From: Datnioides undecimradiatus
Taxonomy: Eukaryota; Chordata; Actinopteri; Lobotiformes; Datnioididae
Assembly (NCBI GenBank): GCA_008933995.1
Contig: WARS01000051.1
Location: 2,418,001 to 2,482,000, forward strand
Direction of reading: 5' to 3'
Length of the DNA stretch: 64,000 nucleotides
Below are positions 23,750-37,200 of this stretch, piece after piece; position 1 is the stretch's first letter; every line of letters starts with the position of its first letter. Both the position numbers and the translations under genes were made by a program. The notes beneath the pieces were generated by a model that was given only the letters and a program-made list of their open reading frames with translations, was not told the origin of the DNA and did not search any database.

Positions 23750-26700
23750 CTGGAAGGAGAAGGAGAAAAAGAGATTCTAAGGTTACGCTTAAAGAGATAC
23801 AGTGTACCGACTGGCTGATATTTATCTGACTTTGCAGAATAAGGCTGGTGTGGCTCTATAACAAGATTACAAGATGGTGAACATGAAGTAGTTTAAAGCA
23901 TTGGCATGCTAACACTTGCTAATTAGCATGAGCTACAGCTGTGGCTGATGGGAACGTCATCAGTTTCGAAGGTGTTCAGTCATAAACCACAATAATTAAC
24001 AAATGACATTCTTCCAGTCCAACCGATGGGGGGCAAATCTACAGTCCTCTCTCTGCGTCGAAACACATTTTAATGTTCAGCTGAAGATATGAATATGCTA
24101 ACGTGAGGCTTCATATTATCCCCTTCGTTTGTGTCAGGTCGGCTGGAGCCTCACACTGGCTTCAGCTGAACGTTAGAAGACATCTATGCAGAATGAGGAC
24201 AGTGCATTTTGTCCCCTCATCACCTCACAGACGTGGGCTTTTTCACCAAATCACAGAAATGCTTACAGCACCAAGTTACTATTTCGGTGCACACATAGCC
24301 ATGTGAGTATAGCATTAAGATGGACTCTATCATTTGAGTGGATGATGCTGCTGCACTACTTGTGGGCTGGCTAGATGTTTGAGGAAGTAGACAGGAAGCA
24401 AGGAAAAAGAGATGTAACGCAGGTCCACTCTGACCACGGTGGAGCCATCTGCACTGCCGTCACAACCACTCTCTGCTACGCAGTGTTACAGGCAATGGGC
24501 TTGGAGCTGAGAGCCACAGAGAGGGTCAGTAGAGAGTACTAAAGTCAGAAAGTACTGAAAAACAAGAAGACAGCAAGACAATAAGGAAACATGAGGTATC
24601 TAATAGATATCTAATATCTATATCTAATATCTAATAGAATAACATACAAGTATGCTTGCCTCCAGAGAACAGAACATGATGTCATTTTGGTTTCACAGAT
24701 TCTCCTCCATGATGAGAATAAAGCCATGAGGACGTTCCTTTGGCATTAAGCCAGCCATTATCATAAGAACAGGTATTACCAGCACAAAGAGCAGGTCCTG
24801 TAACGGTACACTTTGAACCTGGCCTAATGCCTTCTATGCACCGCTGAAGCCTACTGTGAAAAACAAAAATACACACTTTGCTCGGTTTGTAAAATCTGAT
24901 ACAGGCTCCTGCTGTTTCCTCAGATCGTTCCTTTGAACTTTAATCCAGCAGCTGCTGTTTAAGTGAGAAATCTGATGTGGGATCAGATCTGGCAGAGAGA
25001 AGCAGGTGTAGAGACATTTTGATCCATCTGCTACATTAGAGGAACAGAGGAACCGTAAACGCTGGAGAACAACCATCTTGAGGCTTCCCTGCCTGACTTT
25101 TACCACATTTACAGATGAACTGCGTGGAACTAAAGTCTTGACTCTGCATTTGAAGAAAGTAAGTACAAGCCTTTAGACCGGGCGCCTGTCACTTATAAAA
25201 AATGAAAATTGATTGCTGATGAGGACCCGAGTCAGTGCATTGCATGGTTTGTAAACCTGGAGCGTTTATGTGCCAACACCTACCCTGTACACAAAACAGC
25301 ACAAAAAGGAAGAGAGAGGTGCATTGTGGGGCAGTATTTCTCACAAATAGAGCTTTTTATAGGCGGGTAATAAAAGGCCTTTCAAACAGGGTCGGAATTC
25401 TGGGATAGGGAAGACAAACTACGGGGAATAGATGCTTTATGAACAAGCTTTTCCTCATCAGATAGCTTTTTTAGACAGCGGCAAGAAAAATGTCATCCTC
25501 TTTGAGGTCAAGTTGAAGTCAGAGCGGTAACAAACTGCGGAGTGATGCCTTTGCAGCACAAGATGATGCGATATGGTTTACAAAGGAGTGTAAAGGATGT
25601 TGATGTCAATCCAGAACGCACAATGCAGCTACCTTGAGAAGGCGGTGGAGGTAACGCTGTTGCCTCACACTGTGCGTGTGCGGTTAGCACTAAGGACACT
25701 AAGGGTAGGAGAAACATGCAAAGGAAAGATGAATACTCTGAAATAAAACAGCACTTTGCCACAGAGCCATGGCAAGTCTATCAGTGTGTTCTTCAAACAG
25801 CTCCTTCAGCGTGTTGCCGTGAGAGCAATGATATTAAACATACCCTTGGGTTTGACTGAACAACATCATTCCTCGGTGTAGACCACCGCTCCACTTGGTG
25901 GTAATGCTGAAGTAGTGGTAGAACTAGTGGTGACAACAAGCTTTATCCACCACCTATGCGGCTACGGTGCACCATGGTACCAGCTAAGTGTGACCACCGT
26001 AGCAACAGATGATCTCACACCATATGAATCATCTTTACAGGCTCCACTGATGGCAAAATGACTTTTATACTTAATTATTTATCAGGAATGTATACCTTTA
26101 TTACATAAAGGAGGAGGGGAACGAGAGGGAGAATGACCTAGAAGAGGAGGTCACCGGCTGGATGTTCATTGTTGGCAATGTGACCCTTAGACCACCCCGC
26201 CTTCGGTCATAAGTTTAAACTGAGGACAGAATGAATACTTTTCATCTTGCGTCTCCACTGACGACCATTTGAATTAAATTTAGTTCGGCGCTCAGGCTTA
26301 AGACTAGATCTTAGCCCTGGTCCAAGCCTTGCAGGGCTGAGTGTTACTCACTTCCTCCTTCATGACCTTAAATGTGCATGTATGGTTTGGGATTTCAGAC
26401 AGGACTTCACTGATGTTTGTTGGTGAGAAGAGCAACATCTTAACTTAACCTTCAGTCCTCAGAGGTTACCTCTGAACATTATCTGCATGTTGTCTGACAC
26501 TAAAAACAGACTCTCTTAAGCTTTGTCCATGCAGCTCATCAATACAACACTATGTGTCACCCTCATTAGCAACATTGTTTTCTACAAACCAGGCCCCGGG
26601 TGCCCGGTCAGATGCACCACCTCTTGATGAAAAACATCAGATTGTAGCTTTTCCTCTTTGTTGTCTTGTGTCACAGGCTGCTGACTTCACGGCTGAAGCC

Positions 26701-29700
26701 TTAATTAATTACTGTAGCACGCACGGAGGGGCGCTTGCCCTCGCTTCTCGCGTTGAACCCGCTCATGCATTTCACATCATTTTCATCACTTATCATTACC
26801 ACAGAGAGCAACCGTCGCCAGTTTTATAATATTCAACAGTCACATAAGGATTGAAGGCCATCGAGTGTGGACTCCTCATGCTGTAGATAAAGCATTAAAA
26901 CGGCTCTCTCATTGTGTTCATACAAATAAATACTGATACTAAATATCAGCTTGCTGTCTTGACATCAAAGTGACAGTTGTGCTCATTCAGACATGAGACC
27001 ATCATATTAAACTGAAGAATCTCTACATTAAAGTATGTCTGCTGTGTGCCCATGCTGTGTGTTTGCCCACCTGAGAGCTCTGAGAGGGGGGATGGCTGAG
27101 ACTTTGCCCACAGGTTTGGGTCCCACCGCTGGGGCCATCATGACCAGAAGACCCGGAGAAGGTTTGGAGACCTGATTCCGGGCTGGACTCACCGTGGGGG
27201 AGGCGCCTCTGGCTGGGCTAAGGGGAAGAGGCCTCTGAGGAGGGAAGGGGGATGGTCTGGGCTGCAGCTCAGACACTAACTGGAAGAGAACACACAGAAA
27301 TATTGATTATTGACCTTTCCATTATTCAGCATTCATATGCAACTGGACACCGAGGCAGAGCAGCCGGATTAGGTGTCTACATAGCCTGAGCAACCAAGAG
27401 TTATTATGCATTTGCACTCATTTTTCAAACCGCGGCAGAACACAAGGACGAAGCAAAAACTGAAGTTTCAAAAGTGGAGAAGAGAAAAAGACAGCGTTAT
27501 CAAAGACGGAGGAGAAGGACGTCTTTCTAAGTGGGATCTCTGCCAATGTGGAACACAACAGTAAATCCCTGGCACATGGACTCAGCAGGGAGGAGAGCTC
27601 CATTCCAGTTTCTGTACTGGACTGGATCCAGGTTGTCTTTGGAATCTGTTCAGCTAGCTGATAAGAGGAACTTCTGTCCCACTTCACACAGGTAGTAGAT
27701 TAAAAATCACCCCTATGGCGCAGCTCTGAGATCAGATTGCAAAGTGAACTCACATGAAATATTGGATATTTGACTCAAGCAAGAAAAAGCAATATGACAT
27801 TCAAAACCTGATCTAATTTAAAGGCATTTTACACTTCACAGAGAGGCTCTGATGAGAGCAGTTTGGGAGGATGAATCAATAAGAAAGCAATCAGATAAGA
27901 AACATACTGAAGTTTTATTCATTATTTCTTCAGAGTTCAGAAGAAATCCGCCATTCATCTACAAAGTACTACAAAGTGCACAGAGAGTCCAGCAGTTTTC
28001 TCATTAGCTCTGTAAATTTGGCATTAGCACTGATTTACATTTACACATCTTGCAATTAGCTTCATTCAGGAGCAATGTGAAGTTCTGTTAAAGCAGAGTC
28101 TGACTTATGAAGTATGGAGTTACAGCGTGGGCTCACTGGATTACTCTGATACTGAAGGAAAGTTCTGGAGTTATTAGGAACATCTATTTCTCTATGATTT
28201 GTGAAAATATGTGTATCGTCTGTTCAGATTTGACTGAGTTATGAGTCAGAGAATGATGAGAGTGATTCTGAGGCAAACTGTGACAGTCGGGTGCTCACAG
28301 GGTTTTAAAAGTGCTTTAATCACCTACATGAGGCTGCTGCTGTGTTGGTGTGTGGGCCAGATCAGCTGACTTGTTGTCTTTAGAGTGTGTGTGTAGACCT
28401 GTCCCTTTCAGTGTTACTACCACCAAAGAACATACTACAGAATGTACTACATTCTGAGATCAGTACATACTGCTTATACAGTAGGTGTTTTGAATACAGT
28501 GTATTTGCCTCATGCCTCTACCTGCGCGGACCCCCTTCAACACCCAGGCATGCATCAAGTGAAGCTTAGCTTTAATTTACGCAATCCAGACATGTTTGCA
28601 CATGGTGTGTGATCGTGGTGGGTCGTCAAAAGACCAAACCCAATATGACCTGAACTCTTCCCGTTTTTCAGATGTTCCATGTTCGGACTTAGCTTGAGTA
28701 TCAGTAAAACGAGCTTTGTTTGAGCAGAGACCTGAAATTGTAAGTACTGGGTGAGATAGAGGCCATGCAGTTATGTGTGTTTCGGAAAAACTTAATTTTA
28801 TTATACTCCATTACAGACGGGTCAAAAAGGACCTTACCAGTGGAGATCTTGTGGGGTTGAGTGGCAGAGGTTTCTTGGGTGGGCTCAGTCGCTGTGGGGT
28901 CGTGGGAGACTTGGGTGGGGCGGACGGGGGCTTGCCAGCCGGCAGAGGTGGGCGAACCGCCTTGACGTCACGGGCACTGGCCTGGGGTGATGGAGCAGGT
29001 CTGAGAGGTCGCACGATGTTGACTGGCTGGGTGCCGTTGGGTGCAGGGCCTGGTCGGAGAGGCAGGACCTCTTTGCTGGTGTGAGGGAGCTAGGACCAGA
29101 ACGAAACCAACAACAGAAGGTTAAGAAAAGACAAATAGCCTAAACTCCTTAGGACGATCCAGGAAAAGCTAGTCTACACACAGGTAACAGAACTTGCAAC
29201 GGCCTGGTGGAAGTGGTAAACAACCTTCAGAATCGTGAACTTAATAAATTATGTTCTTATTTTTGGACCTCACTGCAGCCCCGGACGCTGTTTGATCCCA
29301 ACATTCTGACTGGTGTGCCAGAAAAAGCTCATTTTGACCTGAACAGAGAACATTTCTGTCTCATTTCCAAGCTCCTCATCCCAAACAACAGTCTACAAAC
29401 GGAGTACCCCACGGCTCTGTCCTGGGTCCACTACTTCAGTATTGATTTCAATGGCTATGCTGATGACACCCTGTAGTACTGCATGAACTGACCTCAATGC
29501 CCCTTGCTCTGCGATAACTGAACCCTTCACATCAATTTTACGGGTGGGCATAACCGGATCAACACAAATCACTGTTACTGGTCCAAACGAGCAAAGATGG
29601 AAATAGAGCGTACGGATTACAACATCATATTGTCACACATTAAAAACTAAAACCTTGTCTATTAGCCATTTTATCACCATTCACTCTATTTCTTTATAAA

Positions 29701-32700
29701 AGCTTCAGTCTCCAATACCTGGATTGTTTGGTCAGGGTCAACAGGCTATAACTGTTCCTTCCATCGTTTGCCGCCCTCCTTTTCCTTTTTGTTCATCTCT
29801 CCTTTCTTGCTCCTCTTGCATTCCCTTCCCTCGCCAATGACAAATGTACCCCAACCTTGAGCTGCTAACCCGTCCAATTAAATAAATACTATAAAACCAG
29901 CTGAAATAATGACATGATGAAATGATACTGAAGGCACGGCGAACTATTGGAGAGGAGTGCTGTGGATGTGGGAGGAGGCAGGATCTAAGTGGTCACACAA
30001 TATAACAAGCTGCTGTAAAATGAGGCCATTTAATATGAAGGTCAACCTCGTGGATAGTCCATTACTCACCAGAACCCAGCAAGAGAAACAGTCACCACCC
30101 CCTCCCATATCCACCCACCGTACTTTTTTCTTTCTGTACTGCACACGCATTTCACTCACCCCCTTGTGGCCGCTGGCTTTGTTGATTGGTCCGACCACCT
30201 TCAGGTGAAAGGCAGGATTCAGATGGCCGTTCTTCCCTTTCTCCACCGATGCCTCCATCCTGGGCAGAGAAATGAGGACAGGCAAAAAATAAACTCTGTG
30301 TCTGATGCCTGAAAGCTGTCCTGCTTCATCACTCCTCTCAATCTGGCATCGATTTTAGGGCCCCGGGTGGGAAAAGAGACAGAGGAGAAGTCAACACGAA
30401 GCTTCTTATCCGGCATGACGTGAGAGGAAATGAGGAGGTGAAGGATAAAGCTGCAAACACAACACCAATATATTGTCACAATATAGAGTTGAAATGTGTT
30501 ACACAGCTGCTATTATACAAGCAGCAGACACAGAGCAACAATAGCATTAACTATTACCAGACGAATGCAAGTCAGATATTCACTTGCTTTTAGCTCTGCT
30601 TTTGGTCTCCACCAGCTCATGGGGGAAAGATCTGGTTCATTTAGTGCTACATGCTCTGCAGGGTTCGCTAGCTAATTGCTAACTGTGTCTGCAGGTAGTG
30701 TATGCTGCTGCAAGAGCTGTGAGAGTGAAGCAAAAACAGCAAAGGTGGAGAACATCAAACCCAAAGAGTTAGCTAAAAGAGACTCAGTGCGCCGCTGAGG
30801 GATGGATGGAGATAATTCTCTGTGGGTTTGTCGTTTTGAACTTTTTCATGAAGAGAAGAAGAGGGTAATGATACACCGGTATCACGATACACTGTAGCAT
30901 AATTTACTGAAAATCTAAAAACACCTGCAAAGGTGCAGCTGAGCACCACCTGGGTCATCTAATTAATGCATTGCATTATATTAATAACTCAGCCAAGTCA
31001 AAACGTTTCAGTTTAAATTTCCATTTCGACTTATCACAACGGTATTTGCATTGCACGCTGCATTGCCGAACACGCACAACTGAAATGCTGGCACTAAATT
31101 AATATATTACATAATTTAAATCCATGTATTATATATGTATTATTATGAGGTGCCGGGATATTAATAAGGCATTCTTGCAAAAACCTCAGCTTCATCGATT
31201 GTTTTGCACAGCTCTGATAAAAATATTGATTAGTGCTGAGTCATGTGTGCATATGTTCCTGTAAGAACACATGTGCAGCCCAGTATAACAACATAACTAC
31301 GAAAATCAAATGGCGCTCATTATGCGAGGCTCCATAAAGGAAAGATTTACTGTAGGGCTGTTGCATTGGATTGGATTACACTGTAGAGGTGTACTTAATG
31401 AACTGGTAAGGCAGTGTATGTATATACTGCAGGCTCTTAGCTGATTGGAAGGCGTTCCAGCTGTACTGGATATATCTCTCTATGTATAGATGTATGTATA
31501 TAAGCTTAGAGAGGCTTTTAATCACCTCCAGACACCCGCTGTCCTGCTGCTGAACTGCAAATGAACCCAAACCATTGGCCGGGGAACAAAACCCCAAAAA
31601 AGCAGAGGGTTTTCATTGCAGCAGGTGCCATTAAGAGTCTTTTTAATCATCGTAGCGTCTCAATTTTCCATATCGTTAGCCTTTCATTCAGCCGTCTCCC
31701 CTCTGTCTCCCGTTAGCAGCGCTCCTTTGCCTGCATCCCGCCGAGGCCCAACATCACCAGTATTTAGCCTTTCTCTCCGTCTTCATCTGGGAGGTCAGGG
31801 TCTTTAAGGGGCCGCCGTAGCGCTGGATCTCTTCCAGGCACATTTCCGTTCTGTAAATCACTGTAGGAGGACCTGAGTATTTTCAGAGGCACTAACTCAG
31901 CCGGTGTTATGACTAGGCTGTCTCTCCGGGGTGAGGTATATGGCAGCGCTCATAAAGGAGGCTCTGGGGTTTATGAGGACATGGATTGTGTTTGGTTCTG
32001 ATGGAGGTGAGCCGCAGCACAAAATGCTGCCATTTATGCTGATGTAGAGACGGAAAGTTCCGGCACACGCATCGATCCGCTCGGAGCCCTGGCAGACGTG
32101 GCAATGCGCACTTCTCCGCCCTTCTTCCCTTCCCACAATTCAATACTTCCTTTCCTCCTTTCCTTCCTTCCTTCGCCATCTCATCTATTTCCTTTTTTTG
32201 AATCCGCTCTGCTGCCACTTCTTCTTCTCTTTCCCTCCATACATGATTCATTTTCTCCCCCTTTCACCCTTTGTTCCCCTCCCTTCGCATGCAGACGGCA
32301 TGATACGTGAAGACCTGACTGCATAGTAATGTACTGTTTTCAAGACACAAACAGGCTGTACGACAGAGAGCTGTGTGAGATGAGAACCAGGCCTGGGAAT
32401 CAAACCTGTGATTCCGCTTTCTCTTTCCTAATATCTGTGATTCCTTCTCACATAGTGTCTGATGAATTAGGGGAATGGTAAATGGACTGCGCTTATGTAA
32501 CCAGACACCCCATAATAAGTTGTGTCTTGTGAGTGGATGTTATTCCACACTTTTCCCTCTGTTCTTTTTAACAGACAAGGCAGACAGGCAGACAGACAGA
32601 AGTCAGTACTTGTTGTTCTTGTTCTTCTCTCTCTGGGAAAGCCACTTATGGAAATAGGAAGTCTTGATCCTGTAGCAGTAGAAGAGCAGCAGCACTGCGG

Positions 32701-33396
32701 GCAGGACCACCAAGAAGGCGAACAGCAGCCCTGCAACCAGCCCCACCTGACCTGTGGTGATACACACACACACATGCACATTGTGTTAACATGAGCACAA
32801 GTGTTCTGTTTCTGCTTCTGGTTCAATTCAGATGAACCTTCTTTTAAAAATGACTTTTCTATGAATGATCTTTTTTCTTTCTCAGGCTCTGCAGGTAAGT
32901 AGAAAGGTGTGAATGCTGTTTCATTTCAAGTATGAAGTTAGATGCGCTCCGTGGTAAAGTTTGTCACATCAGGTGGAAAAGTGAAAAATGTTCATGCCGA
33001 AACTCACAGGTTCAAACTTCAGACGACATAATGAGTTTTAAAGTGTTTTTAATTCAACACATTTTAGATGTTTTCCTAACATGCAGACGCCCTGACGCGT
33101 AAAGAACGAGACACAGATAATGTGGACTGATGTGTGAGAATACGAAATGAAAATCTAAGGAAGTGAAATGCCTAAGAATATAAAAAAAAAATGCCTGCTG
33201 ACATGTGATTGTCACGCACGCTCCTGAGTGTGCCTGTCATCTAATGAATTAAGTAGAACCTCGACTTGTTGGGCCACAGCAGAGCACAGGTGTGTGTGTG
33301 TAGCTGCTGGATCCAGTGGAAAACCGGCAATATGACACATGTCCAGCCATTTTCTTATCAGAGGGAGGGACGGTAGGTGCAGTGGTAGGACACACA

Positions 33397-33433
<37 letters not shown>

Positions 33434-34225
33434 CTCACTGTCATACTGGATAGGTCCACTGTCCACGCTGCCGCCAAGTCCTGGCTTTTCACAGAAGGGC
33501 GGTGCCCAGCCACGGTTACAGTGGCAGTTCCCATTACTGTTGCACACCTGTACACACACACACACAGAAAAGGCATTGGTTAATGCGATCTGCCGTTCAG
33601 TCTCAGTACAGTCTTACATGTGTGCCTGGAGGTGAGCCCGCCAAATTAAAGCTCTAATTCCTGGTTTACTACGGGCCGACGCTGCCTGTGTCTGACTGGG
33701 ACGTTTCCTCATTTAACTCCAGATACTCACCTTATAAATGAAGCAGAGGGCGGAGCAGACATATGAAAACAACGCCGTGATCCATCCATTTCCTGCTTTA
33801 TTAAGTTGTCATATCACTGTGTTTCAGGAAGTGTGCGCTTCCTCCGTCATGCTTTGTTTGTCCTTAGGCCTCTGCTGAACTCTGCTGACGATTGTCTTGG
33901 TGCTCAAAGCATCAGCCCCGTGTGTTTAGTATGATGCGCCACTAAAGCGCAGCATAAGCTGAAATGATGTCTACAGTAAACATACTTCTCCTGTCTGTAT
34001 TATTATGTTATTATTATTATATGGTTATTATTATGTTTACATGGTGCATACTCCATTGTTAATTTGTCTTTAATCAACTTGGGATGAACTTAATGAAACA
34101 GACCAAACCCAAGGCATTTTACATTGTAACACAGGGAGGACTGTCTGGTTTCAGTGGCTCCGGGCAAAACATAACAAAGCCGTCATGTGTAGTCTAGTCT
34201 GTGCGGCGCACGAAGACGCACACGT

Positions 34226-34260
<35 letters not shown>

Positions 34261-37200
34261 CGCTTTGGAGGGTGGAAAGGGTCACAAGGGATGATGCAAA
34301 CCTCCACTCGTGTGATTATTTGCTGAAAGAGCCACGTTTTGTTTCGGTCAGGCTCTTTGTTTTAAGAAAAGATGAAGTTTGAAATCTTCGCTGCATCTCT
34401 GCTTTTACATGCTTATAAAAATGCAGAGGAGGACGCTGATGAACGGGGGCTGGCTCTGACAGTTCAGCCAAACTCACAGGTTCTGCATTAACCGACTGTA
34501 AATGCCAGCTGACGTAAATCTCCCTCCATTAAACGCTTCTGTCAGACCACGAACAACGGACTTGATGAATACAGCAACAGGATGCGACTCCATTTGTTTT
34601 AAATGAATTCCTATTTTTCCAGGGAATCAATCGATGAAACCAGGGAAACAATAGGGCCAGTTTGTAATTAGCTGTGCCTCATGTGGAATGTCATTTGGTT
34701 ATTCACTTGCGCTGCATACCGTTCAGGTCAAATTTGAGCCACTTTGACATTTGAAAGCGGTGAAACATGAATGATATTCTAGCGCACACGCATACACACA
34801 CATGCAGAACAACCACATTGTGCAGAGAATAAAAGGAACAGGAGGTTTAGCAGGCTTACAGCTGCAGCTTATTTCTGGACCCTGGCTGCAATAAAAGGTA
34901 GATTAAATGGAAAATGAAGCACAATGCACTGATGCAAAGCACCTCCCGAGTTTAGTGCACACAGGTATGCACCACTCAAAATTCCTAAAGTTTTAAAACA
35001 CTGATTTTAGCCAGTGCAACTTCTCATTTCTGTCATTTTTCTGCAGTGCCTGTAATTTTATGGTAGGTTTTATAAACTCTAACGGGGTAAATAACGATGG
35101 AGTGGGAGGTTCTCCATCACATCGCTGTGCGAGCATGCAGCTAGTTGACACCACAAAGGTGTTTCTGGCTGCAGCTACACAATCCTCTTCTCTAACAAGA
35201 GAATCAAGCAGGGGAGTTGTCTGCACCGCAGATTCAGAAGGTTGCGTGATGGGACGTACAGGGAGCGATCCAGGCACGGCAGGCTGTGTGTCACTGCACA
35301 AGGTTACTACTCTGAACGGGACTGGAGCAGTTCCTTCTTGTTTGAAGAGGAGTGAGAGAGCTGTTTGATCACATCTCGTAAAACATCAGAGTTTTTAATG
35401 AACTTGTCTTAAAGCTGTGAGAAGAAGGAACTTTCATCCAGACGTTAGCTTGATGAATATCTCCAGACACGAAGGAGAAAATACTGCCACGGTCCAATTC
35501 CACCCAGATGTAATTATCCTTTCGGTGATTAACATGTCTATTTACCCCATTAGCAGTCGGTCGACATGAAGGGCGCGCAGTTGTTTGCTGATTCTTATCG
35601 CTCATTCAGGAGCCCAGCGTGCTCTCTTTGTGAAACTACGTTAAAAAGCAAGGACGAAAGAGAGAAAGGCTGCGTGAAATGAAATATATTGTCTACATGA
35701 CATTCACCTCAGCCACATCTGCAGGACTCTCGTGTGTTTGAAGCTTCTTAATCGCCTGTATATGTTTTTATTTAAAGATGCAAACCAGACGGCCTCTCAG
35801 AAGCGAGCAGCTCATCCGCCTTTTCTTTATTCCCCTTTATTTGCATGAACATCCAGCACGCTCCAAAAGCCCGAGGATCAGTATGAATCAAATGATGAGG
35901 CTGAGTTAAAAAACACATCCTAACACAGAGAGGAGACCCGAAACTGGGAGGAATGCAAAACGCTCTGTTTGGAATAATCCTGACTCAAAGCCACGTCCAT
36001 TATTCATCTACTGTTACACTGAGAGGAGGGAATGCAGAGAAAAGGGACAAACAGCATAAAACAACAGAGTGAGGAGGGCAGGAAAGGAGGAGGCGATACG
36101 TTTGGTGTTTCTCCTCTCGCTCGTATTATGTCAGATCCTAATCAAATAACGATGCCTGGCGAGTGGTGAGGCCGCTCCTCCCCCGGCAGATGGGGTAAAC
36201 ACGGGCCAGATTCTTTAAAAACTTATGAGGTGTGAAATTTCAGTTGTGGATGGGTTCGCTTCAAACGCTCAGGGTCAAAAGGAGCGGCGGAGCGGTTCAA
36301 AACAACAATCCAGGCCGTGCCAACCGAGGGTTCCGCTCAGATACTGGGTCTACAAGATCGGCCTTTGGTAAAAACTACTTTTTGGAAAATGTCTCAGGTT
36401 TAAATCCTGGTTCTGCTACAGAGCGGGACAGAAAACTTTATCTGGAGTCGGGGAATATAGGTTGCATTAGTATTAGTATGATATTATTATACATAGTAAT
36501 GATAATAGTATTAGTTCCCACTTGTCCTGAATGCAGCATGGCTGACGTAGGCCTTAGTTGTTTCTACCTGGTTTTGAACCAGTTTTCATACCGGCCAATC
36601 ACCAAACTGCCCACTGATTATCCAATCAAAGGAAGGCCGTGATTAGCCGGTGAGCTCAGCTAGCTGTGCAGTTAGCAGCTCTATTAGCTGACTTTGTATT
36701 CAGTGAATTCATCAAATTCAGCAGCACGTCACTAACTTCCAAACCAGTGCGGCCGTCAAATGCTGTTAAGGTTTTGGCATTACAGACGTGGATAGCTTGA
36801 CCTCGTCTGATTGGATGTTTCGGCGGGGAACGTGCTGATTGGTTCGTCAGCGCAGCGTCGTGTGTTTGTGTCTCAGACTTTGTGAAACATCACCATCCTG
36901 CAAAAATCTGTATTTCACAGGCATAAAAACATTTCCTCTCCTGCAAAACTTTTTTTTTTTTTCACTGGCTCAAAATATTAATTACCGCTATTTTTGCCTC
37001 CATAAGCGACTGGCATGTAAATTTGTCAGCTCAGCCGTCAATCACGTATAATAACCCACTCAGAGGCTTCAGGATCCATTTAATTACCTTTCTCAAGACC
37101 CTGTGTCTTTTTCTCGTTAATAAAAAATATTTAGACTGGACAATTTAATAACTGACCTCTGCGGCTTCAAGCCTGTATTTGATGTGGTGACACAGTTGGG

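Noticed and set aside
31541..31597. Possible extra adam33 tail exon with acceptor TCATTTGCAG
   Set aside because: The neighbouring exons already join in phase without it and the peptide has no match to ADAM tails.
36232..36642. Possible SINE or 136-codon gene
   Set aside because: A GGTTTAAATCC box occurs near 36410, but no matching A-box at the right distance and no repeat copy in the window. The ORF has no recognisable domain.
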